NCBI RefSeq assembly: GCF_029633865.1
Contig: NC_079213.1
Coordinates: forward strand, 108,412,356 to 108,476,355
Direction of reading: 5' to 3'
Length of the DNA: 64,000 nt
Origin: Lampris incognitus
Lineage: Eukaryota; Chordata; Actinopteri; Lampriformes; Lampridae
The translations under genes were made by a program, and so were the position numbers. The notes under the pieces were generated by a model. That model was not told the origin of the DNA. It did no database searches and saw only the letters and a list, made by a program, of their open reading frames with translations. Below are positions 1 to 10,620 of the stretch, in pieces. Within the stretch, counting starts at the first letter, position 1. Every line of letters starts with the position of its first letter.

Positions 1-145
1 TGCCCCTGACCAAGGCATGGCAAGACACACTGGAGTTGTTCCCCGGGGGTTGCACGGTGGCGACCCACTGCTCCTAGCTACACGGCAAGGATGGCTTAAA
101 TGCAGGGAGGGGTTTCCCCATCGGGATTAATATAGTATATTAAAA
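1..145 (+). repeat. SINE tail fragment, family C (5'-truncated)
   Basis: This stretch is the reverse complement of the segments at about 25690-25870 and 17820-17995, sharing blocks such as the core CCACTGCTCCTAGCTACAC and the end GGGATTAATA. It is the 3' part of the tRNA-headed family seen complete at 17820-18178. The 5' part lies outside the window or is absent. Its A-rich end (about 142-150) abuts an RTE 3' fragment, so two retrocopies sit side by side. Confidence 0.6.
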
Positions 146-149
146 AAAA

Positions 150-497
150 ATCTAAGATTTTCATTGGGAGTGACGAAGAAGGACAGAATTAGGAACGAGT
201 ATATTAGAGGGACCGCTCAGGTTGGACAGTTTGGAGACAAAGCAAGAGAAGCAAGATGGAGATGGTTTGGACATGTGTGGAGGAGAGATGCTGAGTATAT
301 TGGGAGAAGGATGCTGAATATGGAGCTGCCAGGGAAGAGGAGAAGAGGAAGGCCAAAGAGGAGGTTTATGGATGTGGTGAGGGAGGACATGCAGGTGGCT
401 GGCGTGACAGAGGAAGATGCAGAGGGCAGGAAGAGATGGAAACATGATCCGCTGTGGCGCCCCCTAACTAGAGCAGCAAGTAATACTAGTTGATGGT
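150..497 (+). mobile_element. RTE-like LINE, 5'-truncated 3' end
   Basis: The segment is nearly identical to 54920-55250, the C-terminal end of the long RTE-like LINE at 52361-55279. It encodes the same C-terminal residues (LDRIRNEY-type block, then WFGHVWRRDA and RRRGRPKRR) and ends with the family's 3' signature (GATCCGCTGTGGCG then CCCCCTAAC). There is no start and no catalytic domain, so it is a dead-on-arrival retrocopy. The open frame at 164-493 has no independent function. Confidence 0.85.
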
Positions 498-758
498 TTA
501 TCATTAATACTGTGCGCCTCCATGGGTGCTGTGTGACATCAGACAACTGCTTCTACATGGAGTCAGGGTAGATGGATTTGCCACAAGTTTACAAGTAAGA
601 GCTCGGACTTTGAGTGGTGTTCCTTTGTACTTTTTCTAGTAGGAGGTTGGAAAATCTTGATTCCCGAGTTGTCTGGAATGTAGCATCAGTCCTCAATTCC
701 TTGACTACTGACATTTATGGGTAAAGTAATGGACTTTTTCTATGCAGAGATGGCACTT

Positions 759-790
<32 letters not shown>
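498..790. other. Unassigned spacer ending in a TA microsatellite
   Basis: No coding or repeat similarity was recognised up to about 763. From 764 to 792 the sequence is a (TA)n run, which is the target of the following Tc1-like element; that family inserts at TA dinucleotides. Confidence 0.5.
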
Positions 791-792
<2 letters not shown>

Positions 793-795
<3 letters not shown>

Positions 796-2409
796 TACCG
801 TTCAAAAGTTTGGGATCACCAAACAATTTTGTGTTTTCCATGAAAAGTCACACTTATTCACCACCATATGTTGTGAAATGAATAGAAAATAGAGTCAAGA
901 CATTGACAAGGTTAGAAATAATGATTTGTATTTGAAATAAGATTTTTTTTACATCAAACTTTGCTTTCGTCAAAGAATCCTCCATTTGCAGCAATTACAG
1001 CATTGCAGACCTTTGGCATTCTAGCTGTTAATTTGTTGAGGTAATCTGGAGAAATTGCACCCCACGCTTCCAGAAGCAGCTCCCACAAGTTGGATTGGTT
1101 GGATGGGCACTTCTTGCGTACCATACGGTCAAGCTGCTCCCACAACAGCTCAATGGGGTTCAGATCTGGTGACTGCGCTGGCCACTCCATTACCGATAGA
1201 ATACCAGCTGCCTGCTTCTGCTCTAAATAGTTCTTGCACAATTTGGAGGTGTGTTTAGGGTCATTGTCCTGTTGTAGGATGAAATTGGCTCCAATCAAGC
1301 GCTGTCCACTGGGTATGGCATGGCATTGCAAAATGGAGTGATAGCCTTCCTTATTCAGAATCCCTTTTACCCTGTACAAATCTCCCACCTTACCAGCACC
1401 AAAGCAACCCCAGACCATCACATTACCTCCACCATGCTTAACAGATGGCGTCAGGCATTCTTCCAGCATCTTTTCATTTGTTCTGCGTCTCACAAACGTT
1501 CTTCTTTGTGATCCAAACACCTCAAACTTGGATTCATCCGTCCACAACACTTTTTTCCAGTCTTCCTCTGTCCAATGTCTGTGTTGTTTTGCCCATCTTA
1601 ATATTTTTCTTTTATTGGTCAGTCTCAGATATGGCTTTTTCTTTGCCACTCTGCCCTGAAGCCCAGAATCCCGCAGCCGCCTCTTCACTGTAGATGTTGA
1701 CACTGGTGTTTTGCGGGTACTATTTAATGAAGATGCCAGTTGGGGACCTGTGAGGCATCTGTTTCTCAAACTAGAGACTCTAATGTACTTATCTTCTTGC
1801 TCAGTTGTGCAACGCGGCCTCCCACTTCTTTTTCTACTCTGGTTAGAGCCTGTTTGTGCTGTCCTCTGAAGGGAGTAGTACACACCGGTGTAGGAAATCT
1901 TCAATTTCTTAGCAATTTCTCACATGGAATAGCCTTCATTTCTAAGAACAAGAATAGACTGTCGAGTTTCAGATGAAAGTTCTCTTTTTCTGGCCATTTT
2001 GAGCGTTTAATTGACCCCACAAATGTGATGCTCCAGAAACTCAATCTGCTCAAAGGAAGGTCAGTTTTGTAGCTTCTGTAACGAGCTAAACTGTTTTCAG
2101 ATGTGTGAACATGATTGCACAAGGGTTTTCTAATCATCAATTAGCCTTCTGAGCCAATGAGCAAACACATTGTACCATTAGAACACTGGAGTGATAGTTG
2201 CTTGAAATGGGCCTCTATACACCTATGTAGATATTGCACCAAAAACCAGACATTTGCAGCTAGAATAGTCATTTACCACATTAGCAATGTATAGAGTGTA
2301 TTTCTTTAAAGTTAAGACTAGTTTAAAGTTATCTTCATTGAAAAGTACAGTGCTTTTCCTTCAAAAATATGGACATTTCAATGTGATCCCAAACTTTTGA
2401 ACGGTAGTG
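793..2409 (-). mobile_element. Complete Tc1-like (DD38E-type) DNA transposon
   Basis: The 1617-bp element has perfect 27-bp terminal inverted repeats beginning CACTACCGTTCAAAAGTTTG and is flanked by TA on both sides within TA-rich DNA. It contains a single minus-strand transposase frame (954-1997). Length, TIRs, TA target and gene position are those of a Tc1/mariner element. Both ends are intact, so it could be mobilised in trans, but its own transposase has one stop codon. Confidence 0.95.
954..1997 (-). pseudogene. Tc1-like transposase with one premature stop
   Basis: From ATG at 1997 to the stop at 954 the frame has 348 codons and one internal TGA (1920-1922, codon 26), directly after GYSM. 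A start at 1997 gives the typical MARKRELS N-terminus; the open part from 1904 down is 316 residues. An N-terminal helix-turn-helix region and a basic GRPR motif are followed by the DDE catalytic core: WTDESKFE (first Asp), LQQDNDPKH (second Asp) and LNPIELLWEQ (Glu). The spacing between the second Asp and the Glu is 38 residues, not the 34 of classical Tc1, as in the DD38E (Intruder) group. CpG decay of an Arg codon could explain the TGA. The rest of the frame is intact, suggesting recent activity. Confidence 0.93.
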
Positions 2410-3059
2410 TATATATATATATATACATATATATATAGAACCCCACACTTTTAAAGCTTCACCCCTGGATCAACTCATCCAAAACATTATAAAACACTAA
2501 GCTATGCGTAATATTCTCTGTGCTGTCATGCTCTCCCCTTCTGTTCCCAGAGAACAGGACACATACCCAACAAAATGAATATTGAATACCCAGAGGTAAA
2601 AAGGTAGCACACACAGATGTTCAGAACAAGGTTGACCCAATTTCCCCTCGGGGATGAATAAAGTATTCTGATTCGGATTCGGATGACTTATCTCAATCGG
2701 TCAACTTTTTTTCCTGAAGATCTGTGTGTACACTACTACCTTTTTACCTTTGGGCATTCAACGATGGGACTTTGGTTTAGCACTACAAACAAATAGCGGG
2801 AAAGGAAAGCACATCCTCTCAAAGATCTAACGCCTAGAAAATCAACATCTCAGCCGATCTGCATTGTAGACAAGCCAGTTTGCTATAGGCCCCGGCGGTA
2901 CCACCCCTACGATTTAAACATGGAAATTAGCTTGAAAATCAGTGCAATTTCCATTTAAGTTCAGGAGAATGTCCTTTTGAGGAAAACATATCAGTTTACA
3001 TGCCTTTTGCTAATTTTGTGCATATTTTCATCCTTATTTAAAAGATTCTGTCATTGTTG
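2410..3059. other. Unassigned DNA with an L2-like LINE tail
   Basis: A short TA run follows the Tc1 element. At about 2638-2690 the sequence reads as a CR1/L2-type 3' terminus (TTTCCCCTCGGGGATGAATA, AAAGTATT, then CTGATT-like repeats). Nothing else is recognised to 3059. Confidence 0.45.
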
Positions 3060-4474
3060 ATATTTGATTAATTCGGTCCAGGTTCATAGGGGGCTAGAGC
3101 AACTCCCAGCATGCACTGGGCAAAAAGCAGGGAGGATAGGAGCCTTGATAAGTCTCCAGTCACAGCACCCATACACAATGTCATGCAGACTCCAATTCAT
3201 ATCAGACAATATATTTATTTTTATATTTTATCCCCTTTTCATCCCAATTTGCTATATCTAATTCCCCGTTCTCTTAAGGTCTCGCCATTGTACGACCCCG
3301 GCAGCAGTTGGGGAACATAGACTTCCAGGGCTTTTTGTCATCTGACAGCTGCAGGTTTCTCGGGGGTAATGTAATGAATGCGGAGGCTTATGCTATTTCC
3401 CCCCAGATCCACTCCACCACCTGCAGGAGTCACTAATAGCAATGGCTGGCTGCCTGAAACCCTGCCGACTCTTACCCCCACCTGGGAGAACAGCCCATTG
3501 TGCTGCTTGTGAAAAACCAGGGTTTGAACAGTGAACCGCAGCATTTGGACATGGTTTATTAGTTCACAGCACTGTCCAAACACCTCCACAAGGACGCCTT
3601 TCAACCGCTGGAGTAAAGCAAGTGCCCAGCTACACATGCAGCTGGCTCAGCCAAGTCTTTTTCCTTTAATGTAGAATTTTCTCTTAAAAAAAGAAGATTT
3701 TCAATATATAAGATGTAAAAAGTGGCTATTAGAATGAATAACTCAAAAGATTAGCTTGTAGTTAAAGTATAGGACATTCAATGCACATTCCCTTTAATAC
3801 CGAATCCCCCCCCCCAAAAAAAAAACAAACAAGGAAAAGGATTTACAATATAAAAGGAGGAGGAAAATGTAGTCATTATTTGTTTTTGTATCACAAAATA
3901 TTACAAAAAACACTGTGATATTGGGCTATACAGATAAATTATAAGGAAAAAATCAGAGGTTAAGTTTTAGTTAAAGCAGGGCATTTTGTGCACGTATTAA
4001 ATATCCATATAAGGCTTTTTTTAGATACGAAACGATATATGGGGTGAATTGGTGAGTGAGGGTGTGGGTAAGTGAGACAGCAGGTGTAAAATGTAAATAA
4101 TGGATGGGTTATGTTGGAGTGTATAAATATGGACCCTCTTGAGCTTTTCACTATTTAATGTATATTAATAATTATTATTGTATTACGGAATTGCCCTGCT
4201 AATGTCAGGTGCAAGTAACATGGATGTTTTATATCTATATTTACGTGTTTCGTGTGGGTTTTTTTTTTTCTTCTTCTTTCTGTTTCTTTTCCGCACAAAA
4301 AAGAAATGTGAACAAAGCATTTTGATTAAAAAGTCCTTATATAACAATCTGCTGTAAAAGTATCAAAAACAAAAAAAAACAAAAAAATGAAGGAAAAAAA
4401 AAACAAAACCTCAATTTCTTTCAGACACGAGTTAATGGAAAATGAAGGATTTTGAAAAACAGAACCCCCTGAAG

Positions 4475-4475
<1 letters not shown>
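3060..4475. other. Unassigned, AT-rich, no gene seen
   Basis: No convincing exon or transposon protein was found. Minus-strand open frames at 3338-3637 and 3960-4151 have no recognised motif. Poly-T and poly-A runs (4260-4270, 4364-4405) may be remnants of retroposed tails. Confidence 0.4.

Positions 4476-4477
<2 letters not shown>

Positions 4478-4512
<35 letters not shown>
4478..4512. repeat. (TA)n microsatellite
   Basis: About 17 tandem TA dinucleotides in unassigned DNA. Confidence 0.9.
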
Positions 4513-4514
<2 letters not shown>

Positions 4515-4559
4515 TTCAAAAACTCGAAACCATCGCCAGCAATCACCGCTGCACTTTCT

Positions 4560-4860
4560 GGGTTTTTTTTTGAAAAAGTTGAGCTGTTGTTTGGATGTCG
4601 GCTTTGATTTGCCCGCCTGGCCCGGGGTGGTGCTGGAGACAGGCGGAGCGGGGCGGAGCGGGCAGGTGCGGCAGAAAGGCCTGGTAATTGCTTGGCTAGC
4701 CCGGCTAGGCCCCCGGTGGGTGTTCGCCGTGGCTCTCCCGAGGAAGAGGCTCAAAATGAGCCACTGCATCAAAAAATGGAGGTTGGCACGTCCGGGCGAT
4801 TTTTCAAACGAGCGTTTCCGGGCCCCCGAGGAGAGCGTGGCTCTCCGGCTATCATAAGCT
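4560..4860. other. GC-rich block, possible conserved or regulatory DNA
   Basis: In an AT-rich neighbourhood this 300-bp block is GC- and CpG-rich (GGGGCGGAGCGGGGCGG-like core near 4640-4665). It carries open frames on both strands without recognisable domains, as GC-rich DNA often does. It lies about 10 kb downstream of the brinp3 stop codon. No splice or start context was identified. Confidence 0.3.
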
Positions 4861-5129
4861 ATTGGAATAGAAATGGACAGACGCACACATATACTCCCCC
4901 CCCCCCCCCAGTAAGTAGGTTGGGTACGAGGGCAAACTGTGATGTTCAAAGACTGGTGGATAAGAGCGGGAAAACAAAAAGAGGCGCGTGTTTATTTTCT
5001 AAAGAAATGAGGTTAGCATATTTTAGTTACAGTGTTTTCCCCCCCTAAGCCCTTCTTTCTTTTTTCTTCTTCTTCTTCTTCTCTTGTTCTCTATTCTTTC
5101 TTTTGTGTTTTGTGTTTTTTTTTTCTCCC

Positions 5130-5900
5130 TCCAGAAGTCCTAATAAGTTCTGCGAGGGTTTCTGCCAGCGCTGACAGCTTCTCGAAGAGCCCGGAGCAGA
5201 AATAGCACACTTCAGAAGAGTTTCCGGAGCTCTGCTAAGTTTGATTAATGCGACTGTGGAGGCATTGTTTAATCCAAAGTGACTGATCGCACTGGGACGT
5301 ACATCAGCTTTCTGTGACATGAGGTAGTCTATGTGCACCCCCCACACACCCACCCACCCACTCCCCATCCCTACTGAACAAAATGGATGCTGCCGCCTCT
5401 ATAACCACAGGCATCTCCTGATTTATCTCCCCCCGCAAGTGTTTCCGCCGTCAGAGAAAAAAGGAGATGACTAGGTAGACATCCCCCACCACGTCATGAC
5501 AAATATTTCAAGTACCTCATAATTATCCTAAAATCTGAGTGTTTGGCAGAAAGCGCTCGCCCACCCCCCCCTGGTCCAGTTGGAATGTCACACCTAATTT
5601 GCGCTCGGGGGATTTGAGTGAGAGACACATTTGCATTTGGCCAACCAAATCACTGTTTTTTATAGACCTCTTTCGCAATTACATAGCCTCCATGGTAATG
5701 TTACTTTCAGATGGAATTAGTTCTTTATGTGCTCGGATGCTTGTAGTCCATTAATTTAGTTTTATTGCCGCTAAATGAGTTTCACTTACCCCCTCTGGCA
5801 GGGAAGTCTAATGTGCATAAAAATAACTTATGCCCCTAAACATTTATACTCAAAATATTCAGCTCAAGTACACTGAAGGTAGACCACATGAATGTCAATT
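5130..5900. promoter_or_regulatory. Candidate conserved non-coding elements
   Basis: Two blocks (about 5130-5335 and 5515-5880) are non-repetitive, have balanced composition and contain homeobox/POU-like words (TTTGATTAATGCG, ATTTGCATTTGG, TAATTTAG). They have no repeat hallmarks and no coding potential. BRINP-family genes are neural genes in gene-poor regions, so enhancers are plausible. This is a judgement from appearance only. Confidence 0.25.
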
Positions 5901-6470
5901 ACCTTCAAAACTCCTTCACTACCAGACATTTAGTGAGCACCATTACTCCTTTTTTCTTTTTTTTTTCCCCACAGATGAGATATTCAATAAGTCATAGCCT
6001 ACATTTGCCTGCCCGGGACACCTTGTCTCGCCACCTAAATAAAGTTAGCATCCTGGAAGATGCTGCCGGAGGATAGGGCATCGATAACGCCGTCACCTTC
6101 ACAAAGCGCATTGTATGCAGACTACGCCGCTTCACATCGGCGCTTAACGTTATGTTTTAGTGCTCTGTTGAGGCGTAACGAGTTCACGAGGGGCCTTTTG
6201 ATTGATTTATTTATTTATTTTACTTTTGGTGCTGCGGAGGGAACGGCTACCGTCGAGGTCACATTGAGAATTGCGTGTTTGACGAAGCACAAAGTATTCC
6301 GCGTGGGAACAGCACACGCGGAATTGGGGAGATATTTAGGCTTTCAAACGGGCGGACGCGTCCCTTGGGAAAAACGGCGCCTGAAATATTGCTTCTGAAA
6401 GAGCTGACCCGTTTTGCACGGAGGCCTTAAAATCAGCGCGCGGTCAATTCTGAACGCGCCGGCTCGGTCT
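5901..6470. other. Unassigned, CpG-bearing DNA
   Basis: A poly-T tract at 5948-5968 is followed by CpG-containing sequence (6060-6460) including GGGCGGACGCGTCCC. The open frame at 6060-6398 shows no known motif. No gene is called. Confidence 0.35.
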
Positions 6471-6474
6471 AATT

Positions 6475-7030
6475 CAAAGCGATGAGTGCTGGAAATGTAA
6501 AAGTTCTATGGGTACGTTTGCGCGCCTCATGTGGGACTGTCCGCCGGTTTCCCCATTTTGGACACGAGTGGTCGAGGAGTGGTCGGACCAGCCCTTGCCA
6601 AGCTCGCCACATCTGTGCCTTGTTGAGAGACAAATCTGCTCTGCCAGCTGGACTCACAAAGGCCCAGCGCGGGTTCGCCCTTGCAGGCTTCCTTAATGCA
6701 GCCAGGGTTATATTCAGGAGCTGGAAGAAGGACAGGCTCGAACTCACGTGAGGTGAGCACAGCTGAAGTGAGAGATTCTGTGTCTAATTTCACTCAAGTG
6801 TGGGCTAGCGTCCTCAGATTTATTGGTGGTACGGATCACTAGGTGGCAATATGTAAGAGAGAGCCTTGATGTATATCATATGGGGTGTTGTGTATTGTGT
6901 GTGTGTGTGTGGGGGGGGGGTGCAGCCTGTCATGCTGTGCTGTTAAGCTTGCTTCTGGTTTTTGTTTTTGTTTTGTTGGTACTGTAATGTTGGTGTTTTG
7001 GAAAAAAATATTGGAAAAAAAAGATCTCAA
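6475..7030 (+). mobile_element. L1/Tx1-like LINE 3' end (5'-truncated)
   Basis: The start encodes, with frame changes, the C-terminal Cys motif of L1-clade LINEs: DECWKC, a GTF block, then WDCPPVSPFW. This matches the CxxC...GTFxHxxWxC...FW pattern also visible in the minus-strand L1-like sequences at 44.4-44.7 kb and 56.7-56.9 kb. A G/T-rich tract (6898-6921) and A-rich runs (7001-7022) end the element. RT and endonuclease domains are missing, so it is a truncated insertion. Confidence 0.7.
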
Positions 7031-7050
7031 CGTGCCAGTGTCAAAGGGAC

Positions 7051-9079
7051 AATAACATAAAGGGTTTAATTTCAAAACATAAAGGGTTTGATGTCAAAAC
7101 ATAAAGGGTTTGATGTCAAAACATAAAGGGTTTGATTTCAAAACATAAAGGGTTTGGTTTCAAAACATAAAGGGTTTGGTTTCAAAACATAAAGGGTTTA
7201 ATTTCAAAACATAAAGGGTTTGATTTCAAAACATAAAGGGTTTGATTTCAAAACATAAAGGGTTTGGTTTCAAAACATAAAGGGTTTGATTTCAAAACAT
7301 AAAGGGTCTGATTTCAAAACATAAAGGGTTTGATTTCAAAACATAAAGGGTCTGATTTCAAAACATAAAGGGTTTGATTTCAAAACATAAAGGGTTTGAT
7401 TTCAAAACATAAAGGGTTTGGTTTCAAAACATAAAGGGTTTGATTTCAAAACATAAAGGGTTTGATTTCAAAACATAAAGGGTCTGATTTCAAAACATAA
7501 AGGGTTTGATTTCAAAACATAAAGGGTTTGATTCCAAAACATAAAGGGTTTAATTTCAAAACATAAAGGGTTTGATTTCAAAACATAAAGGGTTTGGTTT
7601 CAAAACATAAAGGGTTTGGTTTCAAAACATAAAGGGTCTGATTTCAAAACATAAAGGGTCTGATTTCAAAACATAAAGGGTTTAATTTCAAAACATAAAG
7701 GGTTTAATTTCAAAACATAAAGGGTTTGGTTTCAAAACATAAAGGGTTTGATTTCAAAACATAAAGGGTCTGATTTCAAAACATAAAGGGTTTGATTTCA
7801 AAACATAAAGGGTTTGATTTCAAAACATAAAGGGTTTGGTTTCAAAACATAAAGGGTTTGATTTCAAAACATAAAGGGTTTGATTTCAAAACATAAAGGG
7901 TCTGATTTCAAAACATAAAGGGTTTGATTTCAAAACATAAAGGGTTTGATTCCAAAACATAAAGGGTTTAATTTCAAAACATAAAGGGTTTGATTTCAAA
8001 ACATAAAGGGTTTGGTTTCAAAACATAAAGGGTTTGGTTTCAAAACATAAAGGGTCTGATTTCAAAACATAAAGGGTCTGATTTCAAAACATAAAGGGTT
8101 TAATTTCAAAACATAAAGGGTTTAATTTCAAAACATAAAGGGTTTGGTTTCAAAACATAAAGGGTTTGATTTCAAAACATAAAGGGTTTGGTTTCAAAAC
8201 ATAAAGGGTTTGGTTTCAAAACATAAAGGGTTTGATTTCAAAACATAAAGGGTTTGGTTTCAAAACATAAAGGGTCTGATTTCAAAACAAAGGGTTTGAT
8301 TTCAAAACATAAAGGGTTTGGTTTCAAAACATAAAGGGTTTGATTTCAAAACATAAAGGGTCTGATTTCAAAACATAAAGGGTTTAATTTCAAAACATAA
8401 AGGGTTTAATTTCAAAACATAAAGGGTTTGGTTTCAAAACATAAAGGGTTTGATTTCAAAACATAAAGGGTTTGGTTTCAAAACATAAAGGGTTTGGTTT
8501 CAAAACATAAAGGGTTTGATTTCAAAACATAAAGGGTTTGATTTCAAAACATAAAGGGTTTGATTTCAAAACATAAAGGGTTTAATTTCAAAACATAAAG
8601 GGTTTGGTTTCAAAACATAAAGGGTTTGATTTCAAAACATAAAGGGTTTGGTTTCAAAACATAAAGGGTTTGGTTTCAAAACATAAAGGGTTTGATTTCA
8701 AAACATAAAGGGTTTGATTTCAAAACATAAAGGGTTTGATTTCAAAACATAAAGGGTTTGATTTCAAAACATAAAGGGTTTGATTTCAAAACATAAAGGG
8801 TTTGATTTCAAAACATAAAGGGTTTGATTTCAAAACATAAAGGGTTTGATTTCAAAACATAAAGGGTTTAATTTCAAAACATAAAGGGTTTGATTTCAAA
8901 ACATAAAGGGTTTGATTTCAAAACATAAAGGGTTTGATTCCAAAACATAAAGGGTTTAATTTCAAAACATAAAGGGTTTGATTTCAAAACATAAAGGGTC
9001 TGATTTCAAAACATAAAGGGTTTGATTTCAAAACATAAAGGGTTTGATTTCAAAACATAAAGGGTTTAATTTCAAAACA
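7051..9079. repeat. 22-bp minisatellite, about 92 copies, with a higher-order period
   Basis: The unit is AACATAAAGGGTTTGATTTC plus two A residues, repeated in perfect 22-bp register. Core starts at 7055 and 9055 are 2000 bp apart, which is 91 x 22 minus 2. The missing 2 bp is a single 20-bp unit near 8286-8292 (AAAACAAAGGG). Units differ mainly at one hexamer (TTTGAT, TTTGGT, TCTGAT or TTTAAT), with rare TTCC and GTC variants. The order of variants repeats with a 19-unit (418-bp) period over at least 7381-8160. The monomer has no CpG. It begins directly after the LINE 3' end and encodes nothing because 22 is not a multiple of 3. Confidence 0.97.
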
Positions 9080-9800
9080 CAGTTTCAACACTAGGTTTAC
9101 TCTCGCCTCGCATTCAGAAACCCCAAGTTATAATTGGTGATATGATAATCATCACTGGTGATTTGGAAGTTAAAGGTCTGCGTTGTTCGCGGCGTTGATA
9201 ATAACCCATTGTTAATTCGGTTGTCATGGCAGCAGTCTTTTCTTGATGGTGTTTTTCAAAAGGAGATGTTTCCTTCTTTACTCGTGACTTATCACAGGCT
9301 TTTGTGTATCGACTATTGTGTCTTTTTAGGAGACTGAAAATCACAATAGAAGCAAAGGCGCGGACGCCGGCGTTCACCACGAGGCTCGTGAGAGATTAGC
9401 TGAATTAACGCTTCGCGTGTCGGTCGAGGGGCGGAGTAACCTTGACCTCTGTGCTCATCTCAAGGTGGGAGTCTCGATCACTTCAAGTCCGGTGCTAAAA
9501 CTCCGCCGGGTGGTCATCTGCCGCTGGAGAGCCCGCCGTCATGTCTCCCTCCGCCTGGGATGGCGGGGGGGTCAGAGACGGCGTTGATGACTAGAACGCA
9601 GGGGGGGGGTCATTTACATAAAAACACACCCTTTCTCTCTTTGACAAAGCCAGTCTTCTTTGTTTTTTTTTCTAAATCACATGGGGCACATTTGAGGTTT
9701 TGAAATTTGCTCCCCCCGTCGTCTAAAATGTGCCCCGCCTCGGATGCCCCGTAAACAGCGAGCGCCATGTGGCTCGAGTAATCCAGCTTTGAAAGAGAAA
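9080..9800. other. Unassigned DNA with a GC-rich stretch
   Basis: No gene or transposon was recognised. 9390-9560 is relatively GC/CpG-rich. Poly-G runs occur at 9563-9570 and 9601-9609. Confidence 0.4.
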
Positions 9801-9819
9801 CCCTGGGCGGTTCATATTA

Positions 9820-10620
9820 CATCAGGATTCAAAAAGGACCGGTTGTTAAAATCCCAGTGTTTGCACTGCAGCAGATTCAGTGGAGATCAAACTGGAGGTG
9901 GCTGCCAAGGGGACATTGCCACCACCAGGACACATCATCAGTTGTGTACCTCAGCATCACAGGGTGTCTCGGCCTTTCATCACAAGACACCCTCCGCTGA
10001 GGCAGGCCCACCACAGGTTGATCGGTCCTGGGTGCGTGACCTGTGGTTAGCCGTTCACCCTGGCAGCCCAGACGGCGTCTCTCCTGTTGATCCAGATCCA
10101 GTGGCTAGTCCTCTCAGCAGTGTTGGCTAGCTCTACCAGACAGTGTTGGCTAGCTCTTCGATCACTCTCCTGTGGGCCTGCCCCCTGACTCCTAGTTCCC
10201 TCAGGAGTTTTGCTGTGGAGCTGGCAACAAAGCCCCTACAACCCACCTCCACAGGGCGCACCTTCACCTTCACCTTCACCTCCACCTTCCAGCCTCTGTC
10301 CTCTGCTTCGGCTGCTAGGTTGGCGTACCGCAGCTTCTTACGCTCGTACGCTTCATCGACTGCATCCTCCCAGGGGACTGTGAGCTCGATGATGTAAGCG
10401 AGCTGGTTAGAATTGGACCAGACGAGGTCTGGTCGCAAGGTGGTCGTTGTGATCTCTGTCGGGAAGATGAGCTTCTGGCCTAAGTCCACTCGCATTTCCC
10501 AATCCCTGGCTGAGTTTAGTGAGCCTAAGTCGGGAAGTGAAGGGTTGGCTTTCAGTTTATCCCCCTCTCGAATGAAAGCTGGAAACCGCCGGGGCCCTTC
10601 CTGCTTGTTGGATAATCAAA
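9820..10620 (-). mobile_element. LINE C-terminal fragment with a restriction-like endonuclease-type domain
   Basis: Read on the minus strand from about 10600 to 10133, one frame runs RRFPAFIREGDKL, then the open part from 10495 (120 aa): RPDLVWSNSN, then IIELTVPWEDAVDEAYERKK, then PVEVGCRGFV. The order RPD...IELTVPWE...ERKKLRY fits a PD-(D/E)xK nuclease fold. In teleosts it is the 3' part of LINE-type elements with a C-terminal restriction-like endonuclease (HERO/R2-like group). That clade name is from memory and uncertain. A direct repeat (TTGGCTAGCTCT at 10123 and 10147) and a KVEVKVKVKV expansion suggest replication slippage. No RT is present, so the copy is 5'-truncated. Confidence 0.6.

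Noticed and set aside
3338..3637. 99-codon minus-strand open frame
   Set aside because: No motif, no splice context and no family resemblance; left as unassigned.
4326..4949. 207-codon minus-strand open frame
   Set aside because: It runs through a TA microsatellite and poly-A/poly-C tracts (YIYIYIYIY, FFFFS), typical of a chance frame in low-complexity DNA.
7051..9079. CRISPR-like array
   Set aside because: There are no unique spacers. Units are contiguous 22-bp tandem repeats in a vertebrate genome.
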